A stretch of DNA of 64,000 nt, from assembly GCF_001625195.1 (NCBI RefSeq), contig NC_054390.1:5863222-5927221 (forward strand), given 5' to 3'. Below, piece after piece: positions 22,393 through 33,959 of this stretch (positions are counted from its first letter, which is position 1; every line of letters starts with the position of its first letter). The notes under the pieces are model-generated. The model saw only the letters and a program-made list of their open reading frames with translations. It was not told the DNA's origin and searched no databases. The position numbers and the translations under genes are program-made. Origin of the DNA: Drechmeria coniospora. Its lineage: Eukaryota > Ascomycota > Sordariomycetes > Hypocreales > Ophiocordycipitaceae.

Positions 22393-24183
22393 ATGTCTAA
22401 CATATTTTCTGGAATGTAAGTTTGCTCGAAGCCTTTCGCTTGCTCCAGGTCATCACCTGTATTTGCTGCGCCTTAGTGAGGACTGTTTCATGGAGCTCAT
22501 TGCCTGGGCGAGAGGCAAGTGTCTCGGCAGTATGCAGCTTCGTCACTTCTCGGTTTAGCCGATGCACACCTATCGCCGAACTTCAGTCATGGCATCTGTC
22601 TGGTATCGCAACGGAGGGCTCGATTATTAGTCGATACACGGAAACGAACTTGGAATAGTGCATCAATCCGCACGTTCATATATGGGACGGCGTTGCACCG
22701 ATCACACACCGCACGGTCTGCTGCCGGTCATAACCCTGGGGATACACGAAGACTTCGGAAGTCTTTTGTCAAATGTCTGCGTACACTTTGACGTTGCTTC
22801 CCAGTCCTGGGAGATGGCGCTCGGTACAGCGCCATCAAACCCTCGTGCAACTTCCCACCTGAATAGTTAGGATCGCCTTCTCGGGTGTACACATGCCATT
22901 CATACAATACATCTGATCGGGCAGAGTTGTCACCTCCTTTGTCATCCCAGACCTGTTACACGCCGCAAAACACGTCCTCATTTATCATTGTTGCATTCAC
23001 TCGTTTTATTGATTCCATCAGTTCACTGACTGACTTGCTAGTAACGCTCGATTCCGTGGCGGCTCAAACAAACCGCCCGGCCCTCAAAAGAGCCCACCGC
23101 CCTCAGCCGTTGGTCAGCATCCCGGTGCGCCAGTGTCCGACACCATGCAGCAATCAGGCCAGCCCTCGACGAATTTTGCTCCGAAAGTACCGCCACTGCC
23201 AAACTCCCCATCTCTCGCTCAGACTATCGGCATGGACGAATCCAGCGGCGTCATGGCTACCGGTGACGATATTATCAACTCATACCACCTACCTCGACCC
23301 CTACCCCTCTGGGTGGACGGTAACTACACCAAGCACATCGTCAAGGGCAACTTCATGACCCTCAGTGCTCGGCCGAAAACTGTGGAACAGGGCGAGTGGG
23401 TTGCTCACCAGAGTATGCTCCTACCTTCCTTCCTCCGGTTCCAGTTTCTGACCCCCTAATTTAGTTGTTGAACATTATCGCAACCTGTGGAACTTTGTTC
23501 GTGTGCTTCATGAAAAGGAGGATGACGGTAGCACAATATGTAGCGCGGCAACGTGCCCTCGCATGTCCGCTGGAGCGTGAGTGTGCGCTCAACTTTTTCG
23601 GTGTCAATGTGACTCATCATTCTGCAGAAATCATTCTTTTACGTGGCTAAATAAGAGGCAAGAGCCCGTTGAGCTGCCGGCGATTGAGTACATGACGCTG
23701 ATGCAGCGTTGGATCTCGGGCAAGGTCGACGACACAACCATATTCCCCACAGACCCATCTGGAGTTTCATATGCTCACAATCCAGCCATTACCACGACCC
23801 CTCTCTCTCAGCTTACTAACCCTGGCGACCCTGACTGGATTGGAAAGCGATCAGGATTCCCAGAGAAGTTTGTCGATATATCGCAGATGATCTTTCGCCA
23901 AATGTTCCGCGTATATGCCCATCTATACTGGGCTCATTTCACGGTGCCATTTTACCATCTCAACCTAGAGAAGCAACTCAACAGCTGTTTCTCACATTTT
24001 GTGCTTACAGCCACGGCTCTTGATATGCTCAAGCCGCAAGAGCTGGAGCCTATGCAGCCTTTGCTCGACATTTGGGCCGCCAACGGCACTTTCCCCCCAG
24101 AGTCCAAGGCATATGAATACGCCAATCTCCGTGCCGGAGAGCGGCTCCTCGAACTAGCCGGTGTCGAGCTGGAGGGTCGGTAG
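22393..24183 (+). CDS. MOB2: Mob family kinase activator MOB2 (NDR kinase partner)
   Basis: Four exons (22393-22415, 23042-23412, 23465-23576, 23628-24183) give 353 residues. The C-terminal Mob domain holds all four zinc ligands: C157 and C162 in ICSAATCPRMSAG, H267 and H272 in HLYWAH. Other family blocks are GEWVAHQ, NFVRVLHE, MTLMQRWI and FPEKFVDISQMIFRQMFRVYAH. Mob2 binds and activates an NDR-family kinase (Cbk1/Orb6/COT1 type) in the RAM/MOR pathway controlling polarity and cell separation. The N-terminus (MSNIFSG, then a Pro/Gln-rich linker) matches Mob2 rather than Mob1. The first exon is only 23 nt and is followed by a 626-nt intron (GTAAGT donor, CTAG acceptor), which was needed to connect the family N-terminus. 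The other introns are 51-52 nt. Confidence 0.93.
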
Positions 24184-25134
24184 ATTCCGTACCCGGATGC
24201 CTCTTGATCCGGATTCAACCAGCTCATGCGCTGGTGGAATGGAGGCATTCTGCGGGTTGGGATCTAAGCGGGCTCATTGTCGGCCGATGGTTCCAATTTG
24301 CGACCTTGGCTCTAAGGAACAGGAGCCGGAAGTGGCAAGTTGGACATGGCGATGGCTCAGGACTAGGGGGTGCAAGCGATTGGGTTGGTTGCACGAGAAC
24401 GGCCGCAACAAGTAGACGCTATATCCCTGTCTCAGGACAGATGACGAAGCAGCGCATCAGAGGGCCCAACATAACGGTTCGTCGGAAGGATTCGTCACCA
24501 GAGCATTTTGGTTGTGGAGTTACGGATTAGTCGGAATTATTCCTTTCCTGATCTATTCTCTCCCACGCGCAGCGGCAGCCCCGCTTATATTGCACTTGTC
24601 AATGATGGATTCTCCCGTTACGGTCAATCCATCAGAGTCCTCGTATGGCTTATTTCAAGGTCCGGGGTTGCCTGAGTCTGCCTGACTTCGAACCGAATCC
24701 ACCGAAATATATATCTTTGTCATCAGGCCCTTCTGTCTGCTGCGGAGCCGCATTGCCTGGGATAGGGAGTATGGTGAGAGGTCGGATGACAACACCAAAT
24801 GGCAGGGGTATCTTTGGAGGTAGCCAGAGCTGGCCGTGGAGTCTGCAACAGATTTCAGATTATTGGTGAGGATGGGCAGTACAGAGAGAAAGACTCAATA
24901 GCAATGTGGCCGTATGAAGGCTCATATGCATTGCAAAAGGCGGGTCCGAGATGAGCAAGACCACGAGCGTCATGATGCTGCCCTGGAACGTGCATTTCCG
25001 TACAGATCATCCACTACATGTTGCATTTGCACAGGACGGGGCAGAACAGGCCATGTCTAGTTACGTGAAGAGATGCATCGAGTCGAAGCATTGCTATGCA
25101 GATGCTCAGTTCGCATCATCACACCGTATCCCAA
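24184..25134. other. Intergenic 3' of MOB2, no gene seen
   Basis: The left end is MOB2 3' untranslated sequence. The remainder has only short overlapping open frames without recognised domains, although a plus-strand frame (24951-25301) runs into the COX20-like remnant described next. Confidence 0.4.
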
Positions 25135-25821
25135 TCGATGACCAGACGCAGCCAACAGGTCAGGCGGTGGTGGTTCGGGATTGGTGGTTGGTGGCCCGAC
25201 GTGGTTGGAGTGGAGTGAGCAGGTCACTAGGTGCCACAAAGGTCCGACAAGGGATCTGGTTAGGTATCTACCTCCTCGATGCAGGCAGGCACCCTGGCTA
25301 GCTACCAAGTGCTAAGTGAATGCCTGTTAGGTATTATGTCGCACCTAACAATCGACAGGAGGTCAGCAGGAGACTCAAGAGGCCGGCGCGGCGGCCAATG
25401 CTCGGCCGACAATCTCGGAGGCTGTGTCGATAATCATGGAGGACCTTGCTACCGTCGCAACGACCTGGACACGACAGGGGCTCCTGGCAGGCCTTGCTTC
25501 GTCTGCTGGAATCGGCGGCTCGATGCTTGTTTTTAACGGAAATGCGACTAAAGCAGCGAACTGGGCAGTCGGCCTCGTCTGCTGGGATAATACTGCTAGT
25601 ATCAGCAGCGGGCAGAACAGATCCAGATGAAGCGCCACATCGAGGTTGTGCCAGGGAACAGAAGGGAGACGGCGGAAAAGATAGCGAAGAAGAGAACCAA
25701 AGGGGGCAGGTCTAGCAGGAAGCATAGCGGAAGGCTAGGCAGCGGGCTTGGTGCAAGTTTTGGCAGCCATAGCCATAGCCATAGCCATAGCCATGCCCGT
25801 CCCGAGTGGACCCGAGGATAA
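25135..25821 (+). pseudogene. COX20: Decayed COX20-like cytochrome c oxidase assembly factor
   Basis: A stretch from about 25361 to 25570 reads in one frame with COX20 features: ARPTISEAV, then MEDLATV, RQGLLAGLASSAGIGG and the signature ATKAANWAVG. The expected continuation, a YC-YQ segment leading into AEQIQMKRHIEVV, is present from 25591 but in another frame and broken by stops (TAA 25588-25590 and TAG 25597-25599, the latter where the family has a glutamine). A frameshift therefore lies near 25570-25590. A possible first exon (DDQTQPTGQA) sits at 25138-25170. The tail is a Ser-His repeat and a stop at 25819. COX20 is a mitochondrial inner-membrane chaperone for Cox2 maturation. The main alternative is an intact gene with an unusually short intron (33-42 nt starting GTCGGC at 25568), or assembly errors; the key segment would then be missing from the protein. 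Confidence 0.5.
25765..25794 (+). repeat. AGCCAT hexanucleotide microsatellite
   Basis: Five tandem copies of AGCCAT inside the tail of the COX20-like remnant, reading as a Ser-His dipeptide repeat in the MKRHIEVV frame. Confidence 0.9.
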
Positions 25822-25965
25822 AGGTTGCGAAGGCCATGACCGGAAAAGAGATGGAAGTGAAGATGGATGGAATGTCCAGTTTTTTTGAGAGGCCAGGCTT
25901 GGTGGGAATGCAATGGATTGCTAAAAAAAAAACCCTACAAGAGCATGTAAATTACTGTAACCACC

Positions 25966-26125
25966 TTGTTCAAGGGGCACAACCGTTATAGCTTTTCGTG
26001 TCATATCTTGGGCCACGCCACGAGCTGCTACGATTGCGAGAAGCAGGCGTTGCCCCAAATCCTCAATACAATCCCTAGGGGATATATTGCAATACTTAGC
26101 TTCCAATGAGCTTGCACTCAGTGCA
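25966..26125 (+). repeat. Diverged direct repeat, copy A
   Basis: About 160 bp beginning at TTGTTCAAGG and ending near CACTCAGTGCAG. It aligns along its length with copy B (26287-26447) through shared words such as CCACGAGCTGC, GCGATTGC/CGATTGCG, AAGCAGGC, TTGCCC and CACTCAGT. Many of the differences are C/T or G/A changes. Confidence 0.65.
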
Positions 26126-26258
26126 GTGCTAATATTCTATAGCCTAGCTGGGTGTAATAGTTTTACGTCCAGCGCCTTAATGCCAACACAGACATATACC
26201 GCTCAACCCAGGTAACCGTGCACGTTCGATATTGCGGAGCAGAGGCTGGCTAGAAAAT

Positions 26259-26270
26259 CCCCCCCCCCCC
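26259..26270 (+). repeat. Poly-C tract (12 C)
   Basis: Uninterrupted run of 12 cytosines between the two copies of the diverged direct repeat. Confidence 0.9.
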
Positions 26271-26286
26271 AAGGGCACGTGATGCC

Positions 26287-26447
26287 TTGTTCAGGAGTAC
26301 ACTATGGCTCGTTCAACCATACATCTCTGGCCACGAGCTGCCAGCGATTGCAATAAGCAGGCATTGCCCAAAAACCCTGTGGTGCAACCCCTAGTACGGG
26401 GTGTGTCGCAGCACATAGCCTCCAAGTAGCCCACACTCAGTACGGAG
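26287..26447 (+). repeat. Diverged direct repeat, copy B
   Basis: Second copy of the ~160 bp repeat, starting TTGTTCAGGA and ending near CACTCAGTACGGAG. It lies 160 bp downstream of copy A in the same orientation. No open frame or terminal inverted repeat is evident, so the element type is unknown. Confidence 0.65.
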
Positions 26448-26499
26448 CCCGATACGTGGGGCCTCCATGTGCTGTTGCAGGGAGCGGCGTATCCACAAA

Positions 26500-26770
26500 C
26501 TAGTACTGTAGAGTATACCTAGTAACTATGTAGGTACTGTCAGGTACGGAATACATGAGTGAGTAGTACCTAGTACCTAACAATGACAGTCTTGATACCA
26601 TAGGACCCTGTGGCGCCAAGGGCCATGGACAAGGCTGAGTGCTATGCAGTACTTGTACTAGGCACTTAAGTATACAGCACGGTCGAGGTCGAGGTACGCT
26701 CAGCAGTTCCACCCCTAACCAGGTGCCTAGGCACCCAATAGTCGAATGTATTTGAGCACTGTAATTAATT
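26500..26770. repeat. GTAC/TACCTAG-rich island
   Basis: Short palindromic words (AGTACTGTA, GGTACTGTC, AGTACCTAGTACC) fill this interval beyond the diverged direct repeat. No gene-like frame is visible. Confidence 0.45.
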
Positions 26771-28440
26771 GTATATGTACTTTGCAAATCTTGCGAAACA
26801 AGGTCTTGCCGGCTGGCAGCTGCACCAGGGTCGGGCCAGTCCGCCATCTCGACCCAATCTTGCTTGGCCTGCTGAACCTGTTTCTCGGCTTGTCGCCCGT
26901 TTGCCGCACTAGCTCCGCTCACACGGTTTACCGCTTCTTGTGACGACCTCGTTGACTAGCAGCCGTGCCGATGCAACGGGCAAGGCTGGCGGCCGCGTCC
27001 GTTCGACTGCAACGGGCGAGAGGAGAGGACGGGCCAAGTGCAAGAGGGAAGTGGGAAGTGGGCCTGGTGCTGAGCGATAGCATCCAGTCAAGGTCTGAAG
27101 AGGCCATCGTGGAACAATGAGCGACGACGACGACGACCTGCGAAAAGGCAACGAGCCGCCAAGAAAATGGAAAGGGCAGCTGGGGCGGTCAACGTTGGTC
27201 ACCAGCCATGGCCAGGGCCGCGGTGGCCGTGATGTGATGGAGTGATACGAGTGCATGGCAGGAGCAGTCACGCAGGTCGGTATCCCGTCAGCATTGGTGC
27301 TGGAATGGGGGGGCACCGCCTATGGATGACGGCAGTGAGTACGCGTACGAGCACTCGTATCGCTACCCAACGTTGGGCCGCCATAGCGTCTGATGCCCAA
27401 CGCCCTATCCTGCCCTGCCTTGTCTCGCCACGCCTTGTGCCGCCCTGGCCTCGTCTGCGACAAGAAAAGCCGCATGGCACTGTCCTGCCGTGGTGTCATT
27501 GGATGCCGGTGACTAGTCTCGCGGGTCGGATCCGGCACGGCCGCGATGGTGAAGCCGCGTGAGATGGAGGCGGCCGCGGCACACATCGGGAACGCAGACA
27601 GGTTTGCGGAGCCCTTGTGAGCATTGTCACCAGTCGATAGAGCCGGCCTGTTCGCGATTCTCCCAAAAAGCTCCACCATGGGCTCACTCGACCCTGAAGG
27701 AGTGCCCTTCGTGCTCGTGTTCCACCTGCACAAGCTCAACCAAGACTCTGTATCATGCACATGCGCATGAATGTGCAAAGTCCAAACAGCGGTCGAGCGG
27801 GTGCCTCCTGCGACTCTGTGTCCGAATTCCTCTTCCCGCCGTGAGGAACAAAGCGAGAGGCGGCCGATGTCACTCCATGTTCCCGCATAAGCCCATTGAG
27901 ATCCGAACGAGCATGGACGCGTGCTCTTCGTCGCTTGGGCTGGAAGGTACCCGTAACCCGTTGGTGGATGGGAGGGCGGAAAGGATGTGCTTCATGTTCC
28001 AGCAGAAGGCCGGGCCGGTCCAGGGTGGTTCATCGATCCGCGGTGCGGTGTGCGTGCGTGACCAACATGGTGGTGGCGTTGTGAGGTGATCGCTTACCGA
28101 TGTAGTTAGACTTCCCCTCTTCCTCTGGAGATGTGCTTGATTGGCATCGTTGGTATGTGGCACGGGCAGACAAAACATGTACATGCACCTACATTCTTAT
28201 TTCTGCATGCGCAGAATGAACGAAAGTCGGCCGTCGTTGTGACGGGAGTGGCGGTGTTGTGCTGTGTCGTTTGGTGGCTGTAGCGGGACATGCATCAGTC
28301 TGCCGCATCTCACGATCCCACCCCGTAATCTACGCTGGCCGACATGTAGAGAGAAAAGGGTTGGCACAGGGGGAGGTGGATGGGCATCAGCAAACAGCCA
28401 TCGCCCGTTCAAGATGTATTGCCCATCATGGGTGATTTCG
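26771..28440. other. Intergenic 1.7 kb, no gene supported
   Basis: Higher in G+C than the flanking islands. Long open frames occur on both strands at 27320-28089, but they overlap in opposite orientations, are rich in Cys, Ser, Arg and Pro, and match no family I know, as expected of chance frames in GC-rich DNA. A CGA/GAC triplet run lies at 27121-27138. Confidence 0.4.
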
Positions 28441-29240
28441 GTGCACATGTATGGAGTACAGCGCATGGCCAGTCATTACGCCATCCGTTCAAGCCTCATC
28501 ACTACCTACTAGGTAGTTCGGCCTACCTGTTGCACCGTACTTGTACGCATTAATACCAGTAATTAATCCGTGCCAGTTTGAGTACAAGTATTCCATACTG
28601 TCCGGCGTACTGGCGCCAGTAGTACCTCGCTGTTGGATAGTTACTTCCATACTATGCAGTACCAAGACCAAGGCTACTTAAATGTCTACCGTACTATTAG
28701 TGTCTACCTTACAGATACTACAGCATTGCTACCCAGGCTTGATGGTACTACTTGTCGCCCTATTATCCATGGCAACAAGGTGCAAGTTCATGTACAAGGA
28801 TGTGAACAGAATGCATGTATCAATTGCTACTCCGTGCAATACGATCAGTACATGTGCTCCGTACAAGCAGAGTACATGTACTGTAGGGTACTCCGTACTC
28901 ACAATTCTACTGTGCGTGTGTACCTGACCAATGCTGTTGCTGTGCATGGGGAGCATCCGAGGTCGTCGGTGATACGTGCGCCTCGACGATCCTTGAGCCT
29001 TTACCGCCTCGGCCGCAGTGCTGAGCAGTGAGCACACACCACAACCCTGGTCGCCAGTCCAGCCTTTCCCGCAGAACCTACAAGTAATACTTAATGGCTG
29101 CACGGAGAACATGTGCCGTAGCCTGCAGCAGGTAGGTACCGAACAATACTCCTCCTACTCCCCGGTGTACTCGTACAAATGTGTACACAGCACGCACTGT
29201 ACACTTACAAGTACTTGTACTCCCAAAGCGAGGTAGGTAG
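28441..29240. repeat. GTAC-palindrome island
   Basis: Another block of TACTCCGTA relatives, with a cluster around 28830-28910 where GTACATGTAC and GTACTCCGTAC copies follow one another, and further copies near 29150-29220. No gene-like frame is seen. Confidence 0.5.
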
Positions 29241-30411
29241 TACGGGGCACACGCACTCGAAAACTCGGGGCCTCGCCCGTTTCAGCAAGCAAGATGGCGG
29301 CGTGATTCCTCCCGCTGGTCATGCTGCAATCTCATGCCCAAACGCTCCGAGTGCTTGTACATAACCTACCCGACCGCTCATTCACTCCTGCTCTGCCTCT
29401 TCGAACGATTGTCATCTTCATCTTCATCCCCTTTGACCCGTGCCCGTACCAGTAGTGTTTACCTCTCGACGTCTTCCTCTTCGTTCCGCCATTCGCTGCG
29501 GCCGCCGGCATCGAACGCACCACCGATTCTTGCCATAAACGCCATATTCGCCTCAACTTCATTTCGCCACCCACCTCCTTCCTCGCGCCTCAGATGCCCA
29601 ACGCCCTACTTGCCGCCCCTAGATAATATCAACAACTTCACGCTTCGTCTCCCTCCACCTTGACCCATCTTCCTTTTCCCGTCGAAACTGCCATACCCAG
29701 TCACCAGCGTCCCCCTCACCTCCGAGTTTCACCAGTTTTATACCCGTGACGCCGTTGCACGACCCCTGTGCGATCGTGGGCGAGACACACAAGCAGAGTC
29801 ATGGTGAGTCGGAACAAACTTCCCTCCCGTTCCGATGCCCCAACCCCAGGGTCGTTTCCCGTCGTCGTATGATTTCCACGTTACTTCTCTCGCGTCCCTC
29901 TTCCAACCCTTGTGGTGCGACGCTTTCCCTACATGCTGCATGCAATCCATCTGCTGCTTCTCGGACGAGAATACCGCTACCTTGGCCGTAAACCTTGCGT
30001 TCCAGCCCCCAGTTTTCATGCTCGCCTACCCGCGTTGTGCCTGTACCTCAGCTTCCCATGTCGAATTTCCATTGTCCGCTGTCAACCGACGTCCTTCGGA
30101 GCTGTCGCATCCATCCAAACCTTGGCGGGCGTCATTCATGTCGCACCCTTTTTTGCTCGAGACACCCAGCCATGCACCAGACGATAGTACGGCCTGATCT
30201 GTTAATCCCCTGCTGAAAATACCAAATACTCCCCGCTCCCTGCTCCATGTTTCGCAACATCACTTGAGCTGCCGCCTCTAACATTTCCATACTGTCTCTT
30301 CCAGAAATAGACTTCTTCTCGAGAACGCCCCTTCTCGATCGCTTGTCGTCCGCTCGGCCTGGTCTGCACTCACTCTTCGGCATCGACGTCCTAGACAAGA
30401 CCGCCTCAGCA
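29241..30411 (+). promoter_or_regulatory. Promoter and long leader of the bZIP gene
   Basis: Pyrimidine-rich on the plus strand for most of its length (29370-29740 and 29820-30330), typical of a long fungal 5' leader. An ATG directly followed by GTGAGT (29801-29809) and CAG/TAG acceptors at 30304-30310 suggest an intron here, so the true first coding exon of the bZIP gene may lie in this interval. I could not fix the junction in phase. Confidence 0.35.
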
Positions 30412-32356
30412 ATGGTAACACAGTGTCAGGCATTGCCTCTCTACCGCGCTGCCAACCAGACTGTCGACACAAAGCATGCCCAGCACACGTATTTCGAAGA
30501 CGAGGACAAGAGCGTGCTCGACGACACATCCATCGACCACAGCGGCATAGACTCGGGCTTGGAACTCTCGCCTCCCATGGCCAATAGTCGCAGAGAATCA
30601 TTTGTCGTTTCCGATGCTCTCTTCTCTCCAAAGACGGAAGACTGGCAGTCCATCGACATGCAGTCCCTTCCGTCCAATAACCCGTTCCTCGACCAGCACA
30701 GCAACAGCAGCAACAATCCCTTTCTGAGGGTTGATGCAAGCCAGAGCCAGAGCCAGAGCCAGGCATTTGGGCAGCAGGGAAACGACTGGCTCATGCCTCG
30801 AGCCCCGGATGCTGGAGCCGCATCCACCTTCCCAGCCTTTGATTCCGTGCCGGCAGTGTACGATGCCAACGTCTCCATTTTCCACCGGCAGATGCAAGGT
30901 CAGATCCCTTTTGGCAACGCCGGCAATATATTCGACCCTTCCGGCAACGGTGAGGTGCAAGCCCCCGACTCTCCGCAGAAGGAGTGGGTGACCAGCCCCG
31001 AGCTTGCGAACAAAGACATGGGTTCGAGCAGCCCCATGCTACGATCTCACCACGAATTGAGGCGTGGAGACGGAATTCGCAAGAAGAACGCACGCTTCGA
31101 AATTCCTGCCGAGCGAAACCTGAATAACATTGACCACCTCATCGCCCACTCAACGAACGAACAGGAGATTAAGGAGCTCAAGCAGCAGAAGCGCCTGCTT
31201 CGCAACCGGCAAGCAGCGTCAGTAGAGCCCATCACAGGAGCGTCCAACTGGAATGGCTAACGTTTGGGTTAGACTCGACTCGAGACAAAGAAAGAAACAG
31301 CACACGGAGCGCCTCGAGGACGAGAAGAAGCAGTACACGGCTCTGGTGACGGACATGGAGGAGGAAATGATAGGCCTCAAAGCAAGAGTGGAGCAGCTGC
31401 TCCGGGAGAAGCAGTCGTACGCCGAGTACATCGAGTCACTAACCCACGAAAAGGATGAGATGATCCAAGCTCACACCATCGAGACGGGCGGGCTCCGCAA
31501 GAGGGTCAGCGTTCTCACCGAGCATGTGCAGCGTCTCGAACTTAACTCGGCCGCCTCTGTCCCGCCGCGAGTGCAGCACCCTCTCTTCCCCGGAGACTAT
31601 GATGAAATGGATGACATGGCCATGACAGGTTTGTGGGATAATGACAACTTCATCGGCGACTACGCTTCCGAAGAACCCGAAATCAAGCAGGAAATGCCCA
31701 CGATGCCGGTCAACGGTAGCGAGACTCCCGGCATCCCAGACGGCGACAAGGGCGTATCTCAGGGCGGACTTTTGTTCATGCTCTTCCTCGTCGGTGCCTT
31801 TGTCATGTCGAGCCAGTCAACTCCAGCAATTCCACACATGTCCGAGGATGTCAGGGCAGCGTCTGCCACCCTACTCGACAACGTGCTGAAGGATGCTGGT
31901 GTTCCCCCGCAGACCCCGTCTCGACACATGCCAACCATGGCTCCGCAGCCATCTGGTACCACTTCATGGTCTCCGCAACCTCCAAAAGGCACCTTGGTTC
32001 ACCTGAGTGCCGCCTCGTCGGCACTCGAGGAGCTTGGTGATGCCTTGACGCAGCCAACAAAGGAGCAGACGAATGAGCAAATCTTCTCCATGTCGGCGTC
32101 GCAGTATAACGGCCTGAGCAATCAAGACTTTCCCCAGAACTCACCTCAGCGATCCACCAGCCAGGGCCGCAAAAATCTGGCCGAGGCGCTCGCGTCGATG
32201 CGCTCCGTCAGCAAGCAGACTGGTGCGGCCGACGTATACACGCGGTCTCTTCTATGGGACCAGATTCCAAACGAAGTTGTTCGCAACTTTGCCAAAATGG
32301 TTGCTGAATGCAACAACGCACAGAAAAAGCAGCAATGCCACGAGCGACATGTCTAA
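30412..32356 (+). CDS. bZIP transcription factor with a predicted membrane segment
   Basis: Two exons (30412-31217 and 31273-32356) give 629 residues from the first usable ATG; the N-terminus could extend upstream because the frame stays open to about 30307. The basic region (about 256-278) contains the exact bZIP signature N-x2-AA-x2-SR (N265 to R273), and a leucine-zipper coiled coil follows to about 325. The 55-nt intron (donor GTCAGT) splits the codon for the second alanine of that signature. A Ser-Gln repeat lies in the N-terminal half. Residues 433-448 (GGLLFMLFLVGAFVMS) are strongly hydrophobic and could cross a membrane, leaving a ~180-residue C-terminal part. That layout recalls ER-anchored ATF6-type factors. 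The region before the zipper (NNIDHLIAHSTNEQEIKELKQQKRLLRNRQAA, beginning near 238) resembles FlbB-type fungal bZIPs, from memory only. Targets unknown. Confidence 0.85.
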
Positions 32357-33959
32357 CGAACACTTGAATACCATTACGATTCCCACGATGATGGCCTATC
32401 ACGACCGCAGTCAACAAGTCAACACATTGATATTCTCTTCCATTTTCATCCATTAGCTATTAGCTGGTGGAGTCATCGTACTATTGGCCATTGACATCGT
32501 CGCAAACGACAAGAAACACGTCATCGCCAGACCTGTTACTCACGCAGAAAATATTCATACGACGATGCAGTCCTTGGTCATTCCCCCAGCCTTCATAGTG
32601 AACCCAGCAAGCGAGCGAGCAGCATTCAGTATTTTTATGGTAGGAACTCACATGGCCTGGCCACCTTTGCTTCTGCGTCCTTTCCTTTTCTTTGCTTATG
32701 AATTGCACTTCATGGCTGTCCCGATGACAACTGAAATGGAGGCCAGGGACAACATAGTAGAAGTCGCAACAGCCAAAATGAGTTATTGGGATCTTCCTCC
32801 AGAAACTGCTGGCATAAACGAGGGCCTTGCAGGCTGCTGATTCAGATTATGAATTCAGATTATGAAAACAGAATGGAAACGCGGAAAAGTGGTAACGACG
32901 GAATAACGAGACATATGAAGCCGCCAATGGCCTGACAGTTAGTTTTTCGATTGTAGCCAGAACTGCGACATGATTGCCATTTGCCGCAGCGCGCGGGACT
33001 TTTCGAAACCTCCACGGCGCATGTATAATGAGACAGCTGCCGAGGTGAGCGGTGATTGTCCCTGAAGATGAAACTCGTATGCACATCGCAGAGCCGAGGA
33101 TAAGCCGGCAAGTCTATAGACCTGGTACGACCTGGGGTTCGGCCTTGAGCAACATGACGCGCAGCGCAAGCGGATGGGTCCTGCATTGTGTCGACTTGCG
33201 ATTTGCATGGGGGTCTCTCCACAAGCATTCAGGCGACAACATATGCCAGACTGGTGGAAGCCATGAGAACTGGACGGGTTATCTGCATCAGGCCTTGACC
33301 AGCCATAACGTCACGCCCGCACGGCCCTCACAGAAAGATGCGAGGCTGTGTGAGGCTGGTGTCAGGCATCAAATAACATTTCCCACCATCATATGATATG
33401 TGAATGAAAGAGTCTGATGTAAGTGGTAGTGGTTCGCGTGAATCAATGTTGCATGTATCTTTGGCGGTATGTCTGAGACACATGCACACGGACGTACACC
33501 GCCTGCCCACGAGGTCGGGCCGTTTGCCACATCGGTACCAGAATTTTCGATGCGGGAAAAAAAATCGGTAACACGAGCCTGATGATCCATGCGTCACAGT
33601 ATGAGGTAGCGTATGGAGCCTATACTGCTCATCACCCGGCGTGTACCACCGGGGTTGAGGGGACGTTGTGGGCTGGGAGCATGAGTGGATGCCGACGCGT
33701 TAAGTCACCCTTTGCGTCTGAATATGTGAGACTGGATGTTAGACTTGATTAATGCGTATGCGTGTCTTCCAAGGGTATCCTGCAAGGCGGGCCGGGGAGG
33801 ATAGCGCAACAAAACTTTCGCTTGACAGCGCTTTTTGGAGCCGGAACAATCCCCTGTATAGTGAGCGCATGAGATGATAGGAATGTGTACGGAGTAGGGA
33901 CATGCACGTCTTTGCGTCACTGGCATAAAAGCTCGACAGGAAGGCTGGTTTCGATCCGG
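32357..33959. other. Intergenic 1.6 kb, no gene supported
   Basis: Lies between the 3' ends of the bZIP gene and the Sel1-repeat gene. A 118-residue frame at 32484-32840 (+) has no recognised domain and I treat it as chance. A TACGGAGTA copy occurs near 33890. Confidence 0.4.

Noticed and set aside
25568..25609. A 33-42-nt intron rescuing the COX20-like frame
   Set aside because: The length is below every other intron in the window, and the segment itself still encodes the recognisable YC-YQ piece, so it looks like broken exon rather than intron.
27320..28089. Overlapping 150-180-residue frames on both strands
   Set aside because: Both strands give open frames of similar length with Cys/Ser/Arg/Pro-rich composition and no domain, typical of GC-rich non-coding DNA.
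32484..32840. A 118-residue plus-strand frame after the bZIP gene
   Set aside because: No family resemblance, no splice or codon-use support, and it lies where a 3' untranslated region is expected.
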